DNA of 64,000 bases from Rahnella laticis (GCF_015644585.1 NZ_JADOBI010000005.1:124001-188000), one strand, 5' to 3'. Positions 8,628-18,210 are shown, counted from the stretch's first letter. The notes: generated from the sequence alone by a model not told the origin. Numbers and translations: made by a program.

Positions 8628-9626
8628 ATGCAAAAAATCGAAGCAACACGCGTTTCTGCGCCGCAAAACCGGCGGCTGGTTTTGCTCGCCTACGAATGTT
8701 TGTGCACGTTTGAATTTGGGACAGCGGTCGAGGCGTTTGGCCGCGCCGATGAACTGACCGGCGAACCGTTGTACGAGTTGTCCGTCGCGTCAGTTGAGGA
8801 AGGCACATTTGGCGCACAGGGCGGCGTCCGTTTGGTGGTAGATGGCGGGCTGGAACTGCTCGAAGGCGCGGGCACGATTGTCATCCCCGGCTGGCGCAGC
8901 GTACACGAACCGGCACCGGCGCGGCTTATTGAAGCGTTGCAAAAAGCACACAACAGCGGCACGCGGATTGTGTCGATTTGCGCAGGCAGTTTTGTGCTCG
9001 GCGCTGCCGGTTTGCTCGACGGAAAACGTGCCACCGCGCACTGGAACAGCACCGAGATTCTGGCGCAAAAATTCCCCAAAGTGCAGGTCGAGCACGGCAT
9101 GATTTACGTCGATGAAGGCAGCATTATCACCTCTGCGGGCGGCGCGGCCGGTGTCGATTTATGCCTGCATCTCATCCGTCGCGATTACGGGATAGAAGTC
9201 GCCAACCGCACCGCCCGCCGGATGGTGACGCCACCAATGCGCGAAGGGAATCAGGCGCAACTTATCCAGCAACCGGTGCCGCTGCGGCAGACCAAAACGC
9301 TCGCGCCGCTGCTCGATGATTTACGCAGCCATCTCAATACGCCGATGGTGATTGAACAACTTGCCGTTCAGGTGGGAATGAGCCGCCGCACATTTTTGCG
9401 TCGTTTTCACGATGCAACCGGCACTACGCCGGGCGAATGGATGCTGACCGTCCGGCTGGAAAAAGCCTGCGCGTTGCTTGAAAGCGGGAAGATGAGCGTT
9501 GACCGCGTCGCAGAACAAGCCGGTTTCGGTTCACCCGAAACACTGCGCCACCACTTCCGGCAACGGCTTAACACGACACCGACACGCTGGCGGAAAGAAT
9601 TTAGCGGGAGAGATTTGGTGGGTTGA
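8628..9626 (+). CDS. GlxA-type transcriptional regulator (DJ-1/PfpI-like domain + AraC HTH)
   Basis: The 332-residue protein has an N-terminal DJ-1/PfpI (glutamine amidotransferase-like) domain, about residues 15-190, with the nucleophile-elbow sequence CAGSFVLGAAGLLDG. An AraC-type double helix-turn-helix follows at about 225-325 (LAVQVGMSRRTFLRRFHDATGTTP; VAEQAGFGSPETLRHHFRQRL). Such proteins act as cytoplasmic regulators, generally activators, of neighbouring catabolic or efflux genes. GGTGA lies before the ATG. The divergent partner is the MFS transporter, the most likely target. The inducer is unknown. Confidence 0.9.
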   Translation: MQKIEATRVSAPQNRRLVLLAYECLCTFEFGTAVEAFGRADELTGEPLYELSVASVEEGTFGAQGGVRLVVDGGLELLEGAGTIVIPGWRSVHEPAPARLIEALQKAHNSGTRIVSICAGSFVLGAAGLLDGKRATAHWNSTEILAQKFPKVQVEHGMIYVDEGSIITSAGGAAGVDLCLHLIRRDYGIEVANRTARRMVTPPMREGNQAQLIQQPVPLRQTKTLAPLLDDLRSHLNTPMVIEQLAVQVGMSRRTFLRRFHDATGTTPGEWMLTVRLEKACALLESGKMSVDRVAEQAGFGSPETLRHHFRQRLNTTPTRWRKEFSGRDLVG

Positions 9627-9731
9627 TTCAGGATGGAGTCGTCTGCTAAACCCCATCCCGACCTTACCCTTTGCAGGTGGAGGAGCAAACAACTCGTTGT
9701 TATCTTTCAAAAGATGAAATGGCGCGCTCAA

Positions 9732-9805
9732 AATCTTGCTGAACGGAGCGGCCTGAAGACCTGAGGCTTCAGGACCGAGAGAAGGAACCGCGCAGCGGCA
9801 AGATT
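9732..9805. repeat. Nested palindromic element
   Basis: Outer arms AATCTTGC (9732-9739) and GCAAGATT (9798-9805) enclose inner arms CCTGAAG (9752-9758) and CTTCAGG (9767-9773). The result is a 74-base structure able to fold as a stem with an internal hairpin. This resembles REP or MITE-like repeats, but no second copy is in the window. Confidence 0.45.
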
Positions 9806-9879
9806 TGCGCCACCCGCCGATGTGGCGGAACATGTCCGTCGTTCCAGCGGCAGCGCGCAGTGAGAAAAACGCAGGATTG

Positions 9880-9905
9880 TTAAGGGGCGCGTTTACGCCC
9901 CTTAA
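9880..9905 (-). terminator. Perfect hairpin downstream of cheW, probable terminator
   Basis: Arms TTAAGGGGCG (9880-9889) and CGCCCCTTAA (9896-9905) pair perfectly around a 6-base loop, 54 bases beyond the cheW stop on the minus strand. A T-rich stretch (CGTTTTTC) follows only after about a dozen bases, so strength is uncertain. It would end the flhDC/motAB/cheAW transcript before the accessory genes. Confidence 0.5.
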
Positions 9906-9958
9906 CCCGGTGTGGGCCGACGCCCACGGTTTTGGCCTTGACCCTGACGTTCAAAGAC

Positions 9959-10465
9959 TTAGATCTTCGTTACCGAATCAACCAGCGCCATTTCTTCACT
10001 GCTCAGCAGCTTCTCGATATCCACCAGAATCAGCATACGATCGCCCAGCGAACCCAACCCGGTCAGGTATTCGGTCGACATGGTGACGGCAAACTCCGGC
10101 GCAGGACGGATCTGATCCTGGCTCAGTGACAGCACGTCAGAAACGCCATCAACCACAATCCCGACCACGCGGTTTTCAAAGTTGAGGACGATCACCACGG
10201 TGTTTTCGTTGTAAATCACATCTTCCTGAGCGAACTTCACACGTAGGTCGAGGATCGGCACGATCACGCCGCGCAAGTTGGTGACGCCTTTAATAAATGC
10301 CGGGGTGTTGGCAATGCGGGTTACCTGGTCGTAACCGCGGATTTCCTGCACTTTCAGGATATCGATGCCGTATTCTTCATCGCCTAAAGTAAAGATCAGG
10401 AATTCCTGACCTACCGTTTCGCCCGCAATTTTAGACACGGTTGCAAGTCCTGCCATGTTGTTCAC
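9959..10465 (-). CDS. cheW: Chemotaxis coupling protein CheW
   Basis: The 168-residue protein is a single CheW domain ([51 protein letters not shown]) that links CheA to the receptors in the chemotaxis array at the inner membrane. Length is normal. It follows cheA after 75 bases. Unusually the receptor genes do not come next; a stem-loop and about 4 kb of accessory genes intervene. Confidence 0.97.
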   Translation of the reverse strand: MNNMAGLATVSKIAGETVGQEFLIFTLGDEEYGIDILKVQEIRGYDQVTRIANTPAFIKGVTNLRGVIVPILDLRVKFAQEDVIYNENTVVIVLNFENRVVGIVVDGVSDVLSLSQDQIRPAPEFAVTMSTEYLTGLGSLGDRMLILVDIEKLLSSEEMALVDSVTKI

Positions 10466-10540
10466 CTTTGCTTTTTATCTTTAAATCGGCCTGAGTTTTT
10501 CACACCCGGCGACGGTTCAGGTCGCCGGAAGCTTTGCTTA

Positions 10541-12286
10541 TTATGCGGCGGTTGCGCCTGTTGCTAATTTATCGCGGTTGAGCGACTGCAAGGCCGACAC
10601 ATCCACAATCAGCGCCACGCTGCCGTCGCCCAAAATGGTGGCGGCTGAAATGCCCGGCACTTTGCGATAGTTGCTTTCCAGGTTTTTCACCACCACCTGG
10701 TGCTGACCAATCAGCTGATCAACCAGCAACGCATAACGACGCCCTGCACTTTGTAAAATCACCACGATGCCCTGCGTCGCCTCGGTTTTCGCGTCTTTAA
10801 CATCGAAGACGTTATAAAGCTCAACCAGCGGCAGATATTCGCCGCGCACTTGCAGAACGCGCTCGCCACCGGCCAGCGGGTGTAAATCTTCCGACAGCGG
10901 TTGCAGCGATTCCATCACCGCATTCAGCGGCAGGATGAAGACTTCTTCACCGACTTTTACTGACATGCCGTCGAGGATAGCCAGCGTCAGCGGCAGCAGG
11001 ATGCGGATAGTAGTGCCTTTACCTTGCTGGGAATGGATTTCAACGTGACCGCCCATTTCCTGAATGTTTCGTTTCACCACGTCCATGCCCACGCCACGGC
11101 CTGAAACGTCGGTGACTTTTTCTGCCGTCGAGAACCCGGCGGCAAAGATCAGCATGCCGACTTCTTCGTCACTCATGTTGTCGTTGACGTTCATGCCCTG
11201 CGACGCAGCTTTCGCCAGAATACGTTCGCGGTTAAGGCCAGCACCGTCATCGATCACTTCTATGCAGATGTTGCCGCCCTGATGTTCCGCGGACAGCGTC
11301 AGGTTACCGGTCGCGTCTTTGCCGTTGGCGATACGCACTTCCGGTGTTTCCACACCGTGGTCGAGGCTGTTACGCACCAGATGCGTTAACGGGTCGATAA
11401 TGCGTTCGATTAGGCTCTTATCGAGTTCGGTCGAGCTGCCCAGCAACGTCAGTTCAATTTGTTTGTTCAGCTTGCTCGCCAGATCACGCACCAGACGCGG
11501 GAAGCGGCTGAACACGAATTCCATCGGCATCATACGAATCGACATCACCGATTCCTGCAAATCGCGGGCATTACGTTCCAGCTGCCCCATGCTGTTGAGC
11601 AGGTCGCTGTGGATCACCGGATCCAGCAGGTCAGAACGCTGTGCCAGCATGGACTGGGTGATGACCAATTCGCCCACCAGGTTGATGAGCTGATCCACTT
11701 TTTCAACCGCAACGCGGATGCTGGTGGATTCCGGCGCTTTTGGCGCACGGGCTTTTGCCACTTCGGTGTTCGGCACGGCGGTCAGCACCGGCGCCGAACG
11801 CGGCGCGGCCGGAACCGGTGCAGCTTCAGCGACAACAGGTACAGCCGCTGGCGTTTCGACAACCGCAGGTGCCGCCGCGGCGGCATGTGTGAAGCTGATT
11901 TGTTCCGGTTCGAGCACGAAGCACAGAACCGCAATAATGTCGTCTTCGGTCACGGTGGTGACCAGCGTCGCTTCCACGCTGTCTGCGGTCTGAACCGGAT
12001 CTTTGATTTCGCCAAGATTACCCAGTTCTTCCAGCATGACCTGAACTTCCTGGGCTTTCAGACCGGAGAGGCGTACGCGCAGGTCGCCTTTGCCTGCGGC
12101 AGGTGCGGCAGGTGCAGCTTCCGCGGCATTCGCCGCCGGGGCAGATTCGACGACGTGAAGATCCGGAGCAGGCTCCCGCTCTTGTTGCGCGTCGAGGGCC
12201 AGTTGTCTCAGGGCCGCACAGATGTATTCAAAGCTTTCTGCATCGGGATCCCGGGATGATTTATAGGCGTCGAGTTGCTCCTGCAT
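10541..12286 (-). other. Possible internal start producing short CheA (CheA-S)
   Basis: Met98 of CheA (ATG at 12286, in the MQEQLDAYKSS segment) corresponds to the internal initiation site used in E. coli for CheA-S, which lacks the phosphorylated His48. The bases upstream include GGAAACAAAAGACATT, a modest ribosome-binding region. Use of this start here is inferred from homology. Confidence 0.45.
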
Positions 12287-12577
12287 AATGTCTTTTGTTT
12301 CCAGAAACAGGTTGATGATGTCGGTGCTCAGGCTCATTTCAGCACGACGAGCACCGTCGAGCAGGTTTTCCAGTAAGTGAGTCGTTTCCTGCAAAACCGT
12401 AAATCCAAAGGTCGCTGCGCCACCCTTGATTGAGTGCGCGGCGCGGAAAATCGCGTTGAGCTGCTCAATATCGGGCGCTTGCGGATCAAGCAACAACAGA
12501 TGTTGTTCCATGTCCGCCAGCAACTCGTCTGCTTCATCAAAAAATGTCTGATAAAAATCAGTAATATCCATGCTCAC
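10541..12577 (-). CDS. cheA: Chemotaxis sensor kinase CheA
   Basis: The 678-residue protein has an N-terminal phosphotransfer domain with His48 in AAHSIKGGAATFGF, an Ala/Pro-rich linker and CheY/CheB-binding region (about 160-230), a second Ala/Pro linker, a dimerisation domain, a histidine-kinase ATP-binding domain (LVRNSLDHGVE; GRGVGMDVVKRNIQEMGG) and a C-terminal CheW-like regulatory domain. It autophosphorylates in receptor arrays and phosphorylates CheY and CheB. The start is GTG (GTGAGCATGGAT), as in E. coli cheA, with AGAGGTGATC before it. It lies four bases after the motB stop, consistent with coupling. Confidence 0.98.
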   Translation of the reverse strand: MSMDITDFYQTFFDEADELLADMEQHLLLLDPQAPDIEQLNAIFRAAHSIKGGAATFGFTVLQETTHLLENLLDGARRAEMSLSTDIINLFLETKDIMQEQLDAYKSSRDPDAESFEYICAALRQLALDAQQEREPAPDLHVVESAPAANAAEAAPAAPAAGKGDLRVRLSGLKAQEVQVMLEELGNLGEIKDPVQTADSVEATLVTTVTEDDIIAVLCFVLEPEQISFTHAAAAAPAVVETPAAVPVVAEAAPVPAAPRSAPVLTAVPNTEVAKARAPKAPESTSIRVAVEKVDQLINLVGELVITQSMLAQRSDLLDPVIHSDLLNSMGQLERNARDLQESVMSIRMMPMEFVFSRFPRLVRDLASKLNKQIELTLLGSSTELDKSLIERIIDPLTHLVRNSLDHGVETPEVRIANGKDATGNLTLSAEHQGGNICIEVIDDGAGLNRERILAKAASQGMNVNDNMSDEEVGMLIFAAGFSTAEKVTDVSGRGVGMDVVKRNIQEMGGHVEIHSQQGKGTTIRILLPLTLAILDGMSVKVGEEVFILPLNAVMESLQPLSEDLHPLAGGERVLQVRGEYLPLVELYNVFDVKDAKTEATQGIVVILQSAGRRYALLVDQLIGQHQVVVKNLESNYRKVPGISAATILGDGSVALIVDVSALQSLNRDKLATGATAA

Positions 12578-12581
12578 GTGA

Positions 12582-13700
12582 TCACCTCTGCTGTGAATCG
12601 CGGCTTGTTGATGTGGTCGCAGGTGCCGTGACCGTCACAGTGGCCGGAGCCGCTGTCGCAGGTTGGGCGCCTGCCGATGGTGTCACTGGCGTCTGCGTAT
12701 TAATCCCGGGTATTGATGGTGCCTGTACTGGTGCTGCTGATGATTCGGGTGTCGCTGGCGCGGCCGGAGCCGGGCTCATTTTCGGCGCGAGTGCCGGGGC
12801 GGTCTGGCGTCCGGGGACCTGGCGTTGCAGTTCACCGGCGTCATTGATCGTGATCGCTTCGCCCTCACTGTTTTCGCGCTCAATCGCTTCTTCTGCGTGT
12901 TTATTGAGAACTAAAATACTGATGCGACGGTTAATCGCGTCCCCGGCCGGATGATTTTTAAGCTGCATGGTGGAACCCATCCCCATCACCCGCAGAACCT
13001 TCCCTTCGCTCAGGCCGCCGATGATCATTTCGCGGCGTGAGGCGTTGGCGCGGTCGGTCGATAATTCCCAGTTGCTGTAACCACGTTCGCCCTGCGCATA
13101 CGGCATGTCATCGGTATGACCGGCCAGGCTGATTTTGTTCGGGAAATCGTCCAGAACCGGCCCGATCGCCCGCAGGATATCGCGCATATAAGGCTCAACA
13201 ATGGCGCTGCCAAGCTGGAACATCGGGCGGTTTTTGCTATCGATAATCTGAATACGCAAACCCTGCTCGGTGAGGTTAATCATCAGATGCGGACGTAAAT
13301 CTTTCAGACGCGGATCTGACGCCAGCATGTCTTCCAGCTTTTGCTGCAATTTCTGTAAATCGCCGGCTTCACGCTTACTTTCGCCCTGCGACTGATCCAT
13401 TTTGTGGACTTCACCGTCCTGCACCGTCGGGTCAGCGCCGCCGCCCGGGATCGGGCTGGTGGCATCGCTGCTGCGTGGCCCGCCGGTGATGGCCACCGCC
13501 AGTGGCGTACGGAAGTATTCGGCAATTTGTACCAGTTCTTTAGGGCTGGAGATCGAAATCAGCCACATCACCAGAAAGAAAGCCATCATCGCTGTCATAA
13601 AGTCAGCGTAAGCAATCTTCCACGAACCGCCGTGATGCCCTCCGCCGTGCTTGTTCTTTTTCTTGCGTACAACAACGATTGGATGGCTCTGATGCTTCAT
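12582..13700 (-). CDS. motB: Flagellar stator protein MotB
   Basis: The 372-residue protein has a basic N-terminus, one membrane segment (about 28-48, [22 protein letters not shown] with the proton-carrying Asp in YADF), a plug/linker region and a C-terminal OmpA-like peptidoglycan-binding domain ([31 protein letters not shown]). With MotA it forms the proton channel that turns the flagellum. The last 100 residues are an Ala/Pro/Thr-rich tail ([16 protein letters not shown]), longer than in E. coli. The start overlaps the motA stop by four bases. Confidence 0.97.
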   Translation of the reverse strand: MKHQSHPIVVVRKKKNKHGGGHHGGSWKIAYADFMTAMMAFFLVMWLISISSPKELVQIAEYFRTPLAVAITGGPRSSDATSPIPGGGADPTVQDGEVHKMDQSQGESKREAGDLQKLQQKLEDMLASDPRLKDLRPHLMINLTEQGLRIQIIDSKNRPMFQLGSAIVEPYMRDILRAIGPVLDDFPNKISLAGHTDDMPYAQGERGYSNWELSTDRANASRREMIIGGLSEGKVLRVMGMGSTMQLKNHPAGDAINRRISILVLNKHAEEAIERENSEGEAITINDAGELQRQVPGRQTAPALAPKMSPAPAAPATPESSAAPVQAPSIPGINTQTPVTPSAGAQPATAAPATVTVTAPATTSTSRDSQQR

Positions 13701-14587
13701 ACTTTTTCTTCTTCAGTTTGTTTCTGGCCCGGTGACTTGACCTGACGAACGTGTTCCTCCAGCTCGATGAAGGAAGGTCGTTCGGAGGTGTAAAGCGTTT
13801 TACGGCCAAATTCGACGGCAATTTGTGGCGCGTAGCCGTTGATACTCGACAGCAAAGTCACCTTGATGCACTGCATCATTTTGGCGTTTTCAGCACTTTT
13901 CTGGCGCAGTACGCTGGCCAGCGGGGAAATGAATCCGTAGGCCAAAAGGATACCGAGGAAGGTCCCCACCATTGCATGGGCAATCAATGCCCCGAGCTCT
14001 GCGGCCGGACGATCTGCTGCCGCCAGGGTGTGTACGATCCCCATAACCGCCGCCACGATACCGAAAGCAGGCAGTGAATCGCCGACCAGCGCCAGGCTGT
14101 TTGCCGGGACTTCACTTTCGTGCTCGTAGGTTTCAATTTCCTCGTCCATCAGTGCTTCGATTTCAAAGGCGTTCATATTGCCGCTGACCATCAGGCGCAG
14201 ATAGTCCGTCAGATATTCGACTAAATGCTTATCGGCAAGGATGCGGGGATAATTAGCAAAAATGTCGCTTTCTGCCGGATTGTCGATGTCATTTTCCAGC
14301 GACAGCATCCCCTGCTGGCGCGATTTGGCGAGCAGGCGGTACAGCAGTGCCATTAAATCCATGTACAACGCTTTGTTGTATTTCGACGCACGAAACAGCT
14401 GCGGCAAGGCGCGCATGGTGGATTTAATCGCTTTGCCGTTGTTACCGACGAAGAAGGCGCCAATGCCGGCACCACCGATGATGAGTAATTCTGCGGGTTG
14501 GTATAATGCGCCCAGTTCACCGCCGACGAGCAGGAAACCGCCAAACACTGAGCCCATGACCACGAGGTAACCTAATATTACTAGCAC
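13697..14587 (-). CDS. motA: Flagellar stator protein MotA
   Basis: The 296-residue protein has four membrane segments and the cytoplasmic torque-generating loop, with [19 protein letters not shown] and the [16 protein letters not shown] and [16 protein letters not shown] segments typical of the family. It forms the stator ring around MotB. The start codon is GTG at 14587 with AAGGA six bases upstream, giving (M)[11 protein letters not shown] as in other enterobacteria. It overlaps motB by four bases. It follows flhC by 178 bases, which hold a stem-loop but no obvious sigma-28 promoter. Confidence 0.97.
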   Translation of the reverse strand: MLVILGYLVVMGSVFGGFLLVGGELGALYQPAELLIIGGAGIGAFFVGNNGKAIKSTMRALPQLFRASKYNKALYMDLMALLYRLLAKSRQQGMLSLENDIDNPAESDIFANYPRILADKHLVEYLTDYLRLMVSGNMNAFEIEALMDEEIETYEHESEVPANSLALVGDSLPAFGIVAAVMGIVHTLAAADRPAAELGALIAHAMVGTFLGILLAYGFISPLASVLRQKSAENAKMMQCIKVTLLSSINGYAPQIAVEFGRKTLYTSERPSFIELEEHVRQVKSPGQKQTEEEKV

Positions 14588-14718
14588 GATGAATCCTTAA
14601 TTCTATGTGGTTTTAGGGCGAGGAAAAGCGCGAGGCTGTGCCACCTTGCCCGATGTTACGCAGCTCAAACGTGCATAAAAGGGGCCAGATTATGGCGGAG
14701 ACGTTAGGGGGAAATGAT

Positions 14719-14738
14719 GAGCGGTGTTACCACCGCTC
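14719..14738 (-). terminator. Perfect hairpin after flhC, possible attenuator or terminator
   Basis: Arms GAGCGGTG (14719-14726) and CACCGCTC (14731-14738) pair perfectly around a TTAC loop, 27 bases past the flhC stop. On the minus strand it is followed by ATCATTT, a weak T-rich stretch. It would partially separate flhDC from motAB transcription. Confidence 0.4.
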
Positions 14739-14765
14739 CGGACGACATACTGCAACCTAACAATC

Positions 14766-15374
14766 TCAGACAGCGCGCTTGACCTGTTCGTCCAGCTCTT
14801 GAGATGTTATATCGGCAACCTGCGGGGAAAGTTTACGTTTTTTTACTGCCCGGGATGGGGGTTGGCAAAGACTGCAGACAAACCCGTGGCGCGGTTGGTG
14901 TGCATGGGTAATGAATGAACCTTCACAGCAGTTGCAGGCAGAGAGCTGCAGCATTCCGCTGTCGACAAAACGGACCAGCGTCCATGCGCGGGTCAGCGCG
15001 AGGATCGGCGCCTCACCCGGTTGTTCCGGACATTGCTCCAGATAGAGACGGTAAGCCTTAATTACTGCTTCCACGCCATTACAATGCCCGCTCTTTAAGA
15101 GAAACGAGTACGCGTTGTAAAACATGGAAGAGTGGATGTTCTGTTCCCAGGTCATAAACCAGTCCGTTGAGAACGGTAACATCCCTTTTGGCGGCGGGCT
15201 GCCGCGCAATTCTTTGTACAGTTTAATCAGTCGGCCACGACTCAATTGCGTTTCGCTTTCCAGCATCTGCAATCTGGCACCCAGCGTAATCAATTCCATG
15301 GCAAGCTGAATGTCCCGTGCTTCCTGGACGATACTTTTTTCTGCCGGTTTGGTTGACGCATCTTTCCCAGACAT
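14766..15374 (-). CDS. flhC: Flagellar master regulator subunit FlhC
   Basis: The 202-residue protein matches FlhC across its length ([36 protein letters not shown]) and has the zinc-binding cysteines in the CNCCEGSF and CSLC segments. FlhC combines with FlhD as the FlhD4C2 activator of class II flagellar promoters. The N-terminus has about ten extra residues ([12 protein letters not shown]) compared with E. coli. The ATG lies three bases after the flhD stop, consistent with a coupled operon. Confidence 0.97.
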   Translation of the reverse strand: MSGKDASTKPAEKSIVQEARDIQLAMELITLGARLQMLESETQLSRGRLIKLYKELRGSPPPKGMLPFSTDWFMTWEQNIHSSMFYNAYSFLLKSGHCNGVEAVIKAYRLYLEQCPEQPGEAPILALTRAWTLVRFVDSGMLQLSACNCCEGSFITHAHQPRHGFVCSLCQPPSRAVKKRKLSPQVADITSQELDEQVKRAV

Positions 15375-15376
15375 AG

Positions 15377-15721
15377 CTACGCCCTTTTCTTCATCGCGCC
15401 GCTGTCTTTCGCAGCCAGGCCTTTAAGCAGGTGGCTGGACAACAGGATGCCGGTGTGGATTTGTTGCAAGTCATCCACGCGCGATTCCTGAGTCAGTCGT
15501 TCAATTGTCTTACTGTCGTCAAAGCGGAACTGACATAAAAGCTGGTTCGTTTCAGCCAGCTTCACCATCTGTGGCAGCGTCAGTTGCCCCAGGGTTTCTG
15601 CCATTACGTCATCAATCCCCAGGCGAAACATCGCTGAGGCCTTTTCGTCGTTAATCAAGCGCTGTGCCAACAATAGATATGACAGGTTGATATCATATAT
15701 GTGCTTTAGCAATTCGGACAT
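15377..15721 (-). CDS. flhD: Flagellar master regulator subunit FlhD
   Basis: This 114-residue protein starts [22 protein letters not shown] and matches FlhD along its full length, including [23 protein letters not shown] and [12 protein letters not shown]. It is the partner of FlhC in the class I regulator of flagellar genes. It is the first gene of the flagellar block here and is preceded by an unusually long non-coding region with a CRP-type site. Confidence 0.97.
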   Translation of the reverse strand: MSELLKHIYDINLSYLLLAQRLINDEKASAMFRLGIDDVMAETLGQLTLPQMVKLAETNQLLCQFRFDDSKTIERLTQESRVDDLQQIHTGILLSSHLLKGLAAKDSGAMKKRA

Positions 15722-16128
15722 TCTGTTCTACCCCATTACCGATGCCACTTTTTTAAGGTGGCGGATTGATAGACATATTCCATGCAGCAAGAGTTTCACC
15801 CGGCGTGACAGGAGTATTTTTTACTATCAAAACAATTGGATCATTGGCTGATTAATAAATCTCACGTTGGAAATAGATTTATCCTGCGGTATTTACTTCA
15901 CCGCCAATACAAAGTTGTTCCTGATGTAAACTAAATTAATTGTGACAATTGCACTGCTAAGTAATCGTGAAACACTTCAGTTTTGGTGTACTGGCAGGGT
16001 CCGTTGCTGTGATGGCGTCTCATTCAGTGAAACGCTTTTACATACATTATTAGGAATAATCTTACTACGACGCAACTCTAACCCCGTTCCCTTTATACAT
16101 ACAATCTGGGCGTTGCCGAATTTTGAAT

Positions 16129-16152
16129 AAAGTGTGATGCACATCACACTTT
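16129..16152 (-). promoter_or_regulatory. CRP (cAMP receptor protein) binding site upstream of flhDC
   Basis: TGTGA (16133-16137), six bases, TCACA (16144-16148) matches the CRP consensus exactly. Symmetry extends to 10-base arms AAAGTGTGAT and ATCACACTTT around a 4-base centre. It lies about 410 bases before the flhD start. CRP activates flhDC in E. coli from a site nearer the gene, so a longer leader here is inferred. Confidence 0.75.
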
Positions 16153-16916
16153 TAAAACTTATTTTGTCTCCAAAAGTGCAATTTATCGTAAAAATTTGCG
16201 CAGTTTTAAACCAAAAGTAAAAAAGTGTCTAAAAAAGGGGGCTGTGGCTGTCTTTTTTCGCCATTTTGAGATCATTTTGTACAAAGACCAATTAAAGCCA
16301 AATGATTAGCACACAGACCAATCAATCATAGCCCACCCAGTTTTTTATGCTGTAAATTTCCAATAGCATGATCATTGTGCTAATTCTGCGCAACCCAGTC
16401 ACCACAAGGCTTACAGGGGATCGAGTCCGGAAAGTTTTGGTTAAATTTAGTTCAAAAAGTAGGGGAAACGTGAGCAACCACGCTATTTCAAAAGCAAAAA
16501 GACAATGATTGTAAGTATTTGTTACCAGACAAGCGCAGACATCCAGTCATGAGACTAGATTGATAAGAAGAAATGATGAGACGGCGGACTCAGGCCGTAC
16601 AAACGTATCGGCATCTCTTCAGGAAAACTTTAATGATTGTGGTTAAAAAAGTGGTTTATGCCGCTCAATGGCAAATTGAAAGCTCAAGAATAGGAATTTT
16701 ATTACTCAACCAGCATCCCGCGCCACTTCCGACGTGTAAAATGCGAATAAAGCACATCGCTAACTGCATTTATTAAGAGGATTTTTGAATAGTTACGGAG
16801 ATTAACCTGTTATTAAGCAGGCTAATTAGCGGGGGAAATAAAAATTTAATAATACACGGCACAGAATCTATCCAAACAAGGGTGCGGCGTTGTTACTGAA
16901 CAATAAAAGACCAAAT

Positions 16917-16945
16917 AAAAAAGCCTGCCTAAATTTCAGGCAGGC
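16917..16945 (-). terminator. Rho-independent terminator of yeeZ
   Basis: On the minus strand GCCTGCCT, a 7-base loop and AGGCAGGC form a perfect stem followed by six Ts, 35 bases beyond the yeeZ stop codon. Confidence 0.92.
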
Positions 16946-16979
16946 CATAACGTAATATTATCGAATAAGGTTTTGTAAG

Positions 16980-17804
16980 TTAAAAAGGCATGTTTCGTGG
17001 GTCCGGATGCTGATATTCGAACCCCAGTTCTTTGCAGATCCGGCCGCCATCGACAATTTTACCCTTCCCTGCTGAAGGCTCTTCAGCAAACGTCGGTGGC
17101 ACCAGCCCCATCTGCCGCGCCAGTGCCGGATAGAATTCGGCTTTTGCCGGATGCGAAGGCGCGCAGAGATTATAGGTGTGGCCACCTTTTGGCAGGCTGA
17201 GCAATAAGGTGATGGCCGCGACCACGTCATCCTGATGGACCAGGTTGACGCCGTGCTGACCGCCTTTTACCTGCGTTTTTCCCGCCATGAATCGCCCCGG
17301 ATGGCGATCGCCGCCGACCAGCCCGGCGAGGCGCAGGACATCGACCGACGTATTCGGTAAGCCGTGGAACCAGTTTTCCAGCTCTTTCAGCACAATGCCG
17401 CTGCGTGAAACAGGCAGCAACGGCGCGTCTTCTTTCATCACACCTTCATGGTCGCCGTAAACGGACGTCGAGCTGGTAAAGATGATACGCGGGACGTTAT
17501 GCGCCAGCGCGCTGTCCGTCAGCTGTTGTACCGCCTGGAAATAGAGCTCGCTGCCCTCCGCCGTTCTGCGCGCAGGCAGCGTGATGATTAAGGCATCGAC
17601 GTTGAGCAACTTTTCGAGATCGTCCGCTTCGCATTCCATTTCCGGCGTGAAGACCAGCGGGAAACATTCAATGCCAATCATTCTGGCGGCATCGACACCG
17701 TCGGGCGTGGTTTTGCTCCCGACCACGTCGTACCCTTTTGAGGCCAGCGCCATTGCCAGCGGCATGCCCAGCCAGCCCAGTCCGATAATCGAAATCTTTT
17801 TCAT
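16980..17804 (-). CDS. yeeZ: NAD(P)-binding epimerase/dehydratase-family protein YeeZ
   Basis: The 274-residue protein has an N-terminal Rossmann motif (ISIIGLGWLGMPLAMALASKG) and short-chain-dehydrogenase-type sequence (RIIFTSSTSVYGDHEG). It matches YeeZ, which in E. coli also sits beside the his operon. The reaction is unknown. Family members resemble sugar-nucleotide epimerases and reductases. It is divergent from hisL-hisG across about 295 bases and ends at a strong terminator. Confidence 0.88.
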   Translation of the reverse strand: MKKISIIGLGWLGMPLAMALASKGYDVVGSKTTPDGVDAARMIGIECFPLVFTPEMECEADDLEKLLNVDALIITLPARRTAEGSELYFQAVQQLTDSALAHNVPRIIFTSSTSVYGDHEGVMKEDAPLLPVSRSGIVLKELENWFHGLPNTSVDVLRLAGLVGGDRHPGRFMAGKTQVKGGQHGVNLVHQDDVVAAITLLLSLPKGGHTYNLCAPSHPAKAEFYPALARQMGLVPPTFAEEPSAGKGKIVDGGRICKELGFEYQHPDPRNMPF

Positions 17805-18099
17805 ACATCGCTCCGTTTGTTCTCTGGCATGATTTCACCAGCTGCAGATATCTCTCTTTATACTAGCAAAATACGCCTTTTCCCTTTGGCGGTGCGTAAG
17901 GATTTCTCAGCGTCTGTTAGCAGATCATTCATTTATTTGATGAAAACCCTGCTGCGGATAAGAAAAACTCATCATCGGAAAAAAAGGTTGCGCAGTTGCC
18001 GCCCGATAGTTTAGTTTTATTGGCAACGAATTTGATACGTGTGGCGAATGATTCAGTTTTGAATCACGCGGCGCTGAATGAACAAAACGAGACACTGAC

Positions 18100-18147
18100 A
18101 TGACAAACGTTCTGATTAACCACCATCATCACCATCACCCTGACTAG
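18100..18147 (+). CDS. hisL: his operon leader peptide HisL
   Basis: A 15-codon frame, ATG to TAG, encodes MTNVLINHHHHHHPD with six consecutive histidine codons. It precedes the attenuator at 18211-18243 and hisG. Slow translation of the histidine run when charged histidyl-tRNA is scarce favours the antiterminator fold. The E. coli peptide has seven consecutive histidines and ends HPD in the same way. Confidence 0.95.
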   Translation: MTNVLINHHHHHHPD

Positions 18148-18210
18148 TCTTTCAGGCGATTGGTGCTGGGAGACTGTTTAGATCTTCCAGTGGCGCAGAA
18201 CGCAGAGAGA

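Larger units (their letters stand above)
9627..9958. other. Non-coding spacer between regulator and cheW with palindromic DNA
   Basis: No convincing coding frame lies in this 332-base stretch. It contains a compound palindrome at 9732-9805, a perfect 10-base-arm hairpin at 9880-9905 and a smaller hairpin with arms GTGGGC/GCCCAC just beyond. The palindromic part looks like a dispersed intergenic repeat, though copies elsewhere cannot be checked from this window. Confidence 0.6.
15722..16979. other. Long AT-rich non-coding region upstream of flhDC
   Basis: About 1.26 kb without a convincing gene. Short open frames (for example 15942-16130 and 16573-16776 on the plus strand) lack ribosome-binding sites and family features. 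The part nearest flhD holds a CRP-type palindrome at 16129-16152 and many A/T tracts, as expected for a heavily regulated flhDC promoter. The far end carries the yeeZ terminator at 16917-16945. No individual -35/-10 pair stood out reliably. Confidence 0.6.

Noticed and set aside
11459-12259. Long plus-strand open frame over cheA
   Set aside because: It is antisense to cheA with strongly biased Ala/Arg/Gly composition, no recognisable domain and no convincing start.
14588-14718. Sigma-28 promoter for motA
   Set aside because: No segment matched both FliA boxes at the right spacing; motAB may be read from flhDC or a diverged promoter.
15942-16130. 62-residue plus-strand frame upstream of flhD
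   Set aside because: Composition looks random, no ribosome-binding site, and it lies in the presumed regulatory region.
16573-16776. 67-residue plus-strand frame
   Set aside because: No recognised features or start context; AT-rich non-coding DNA readily contains such frames.
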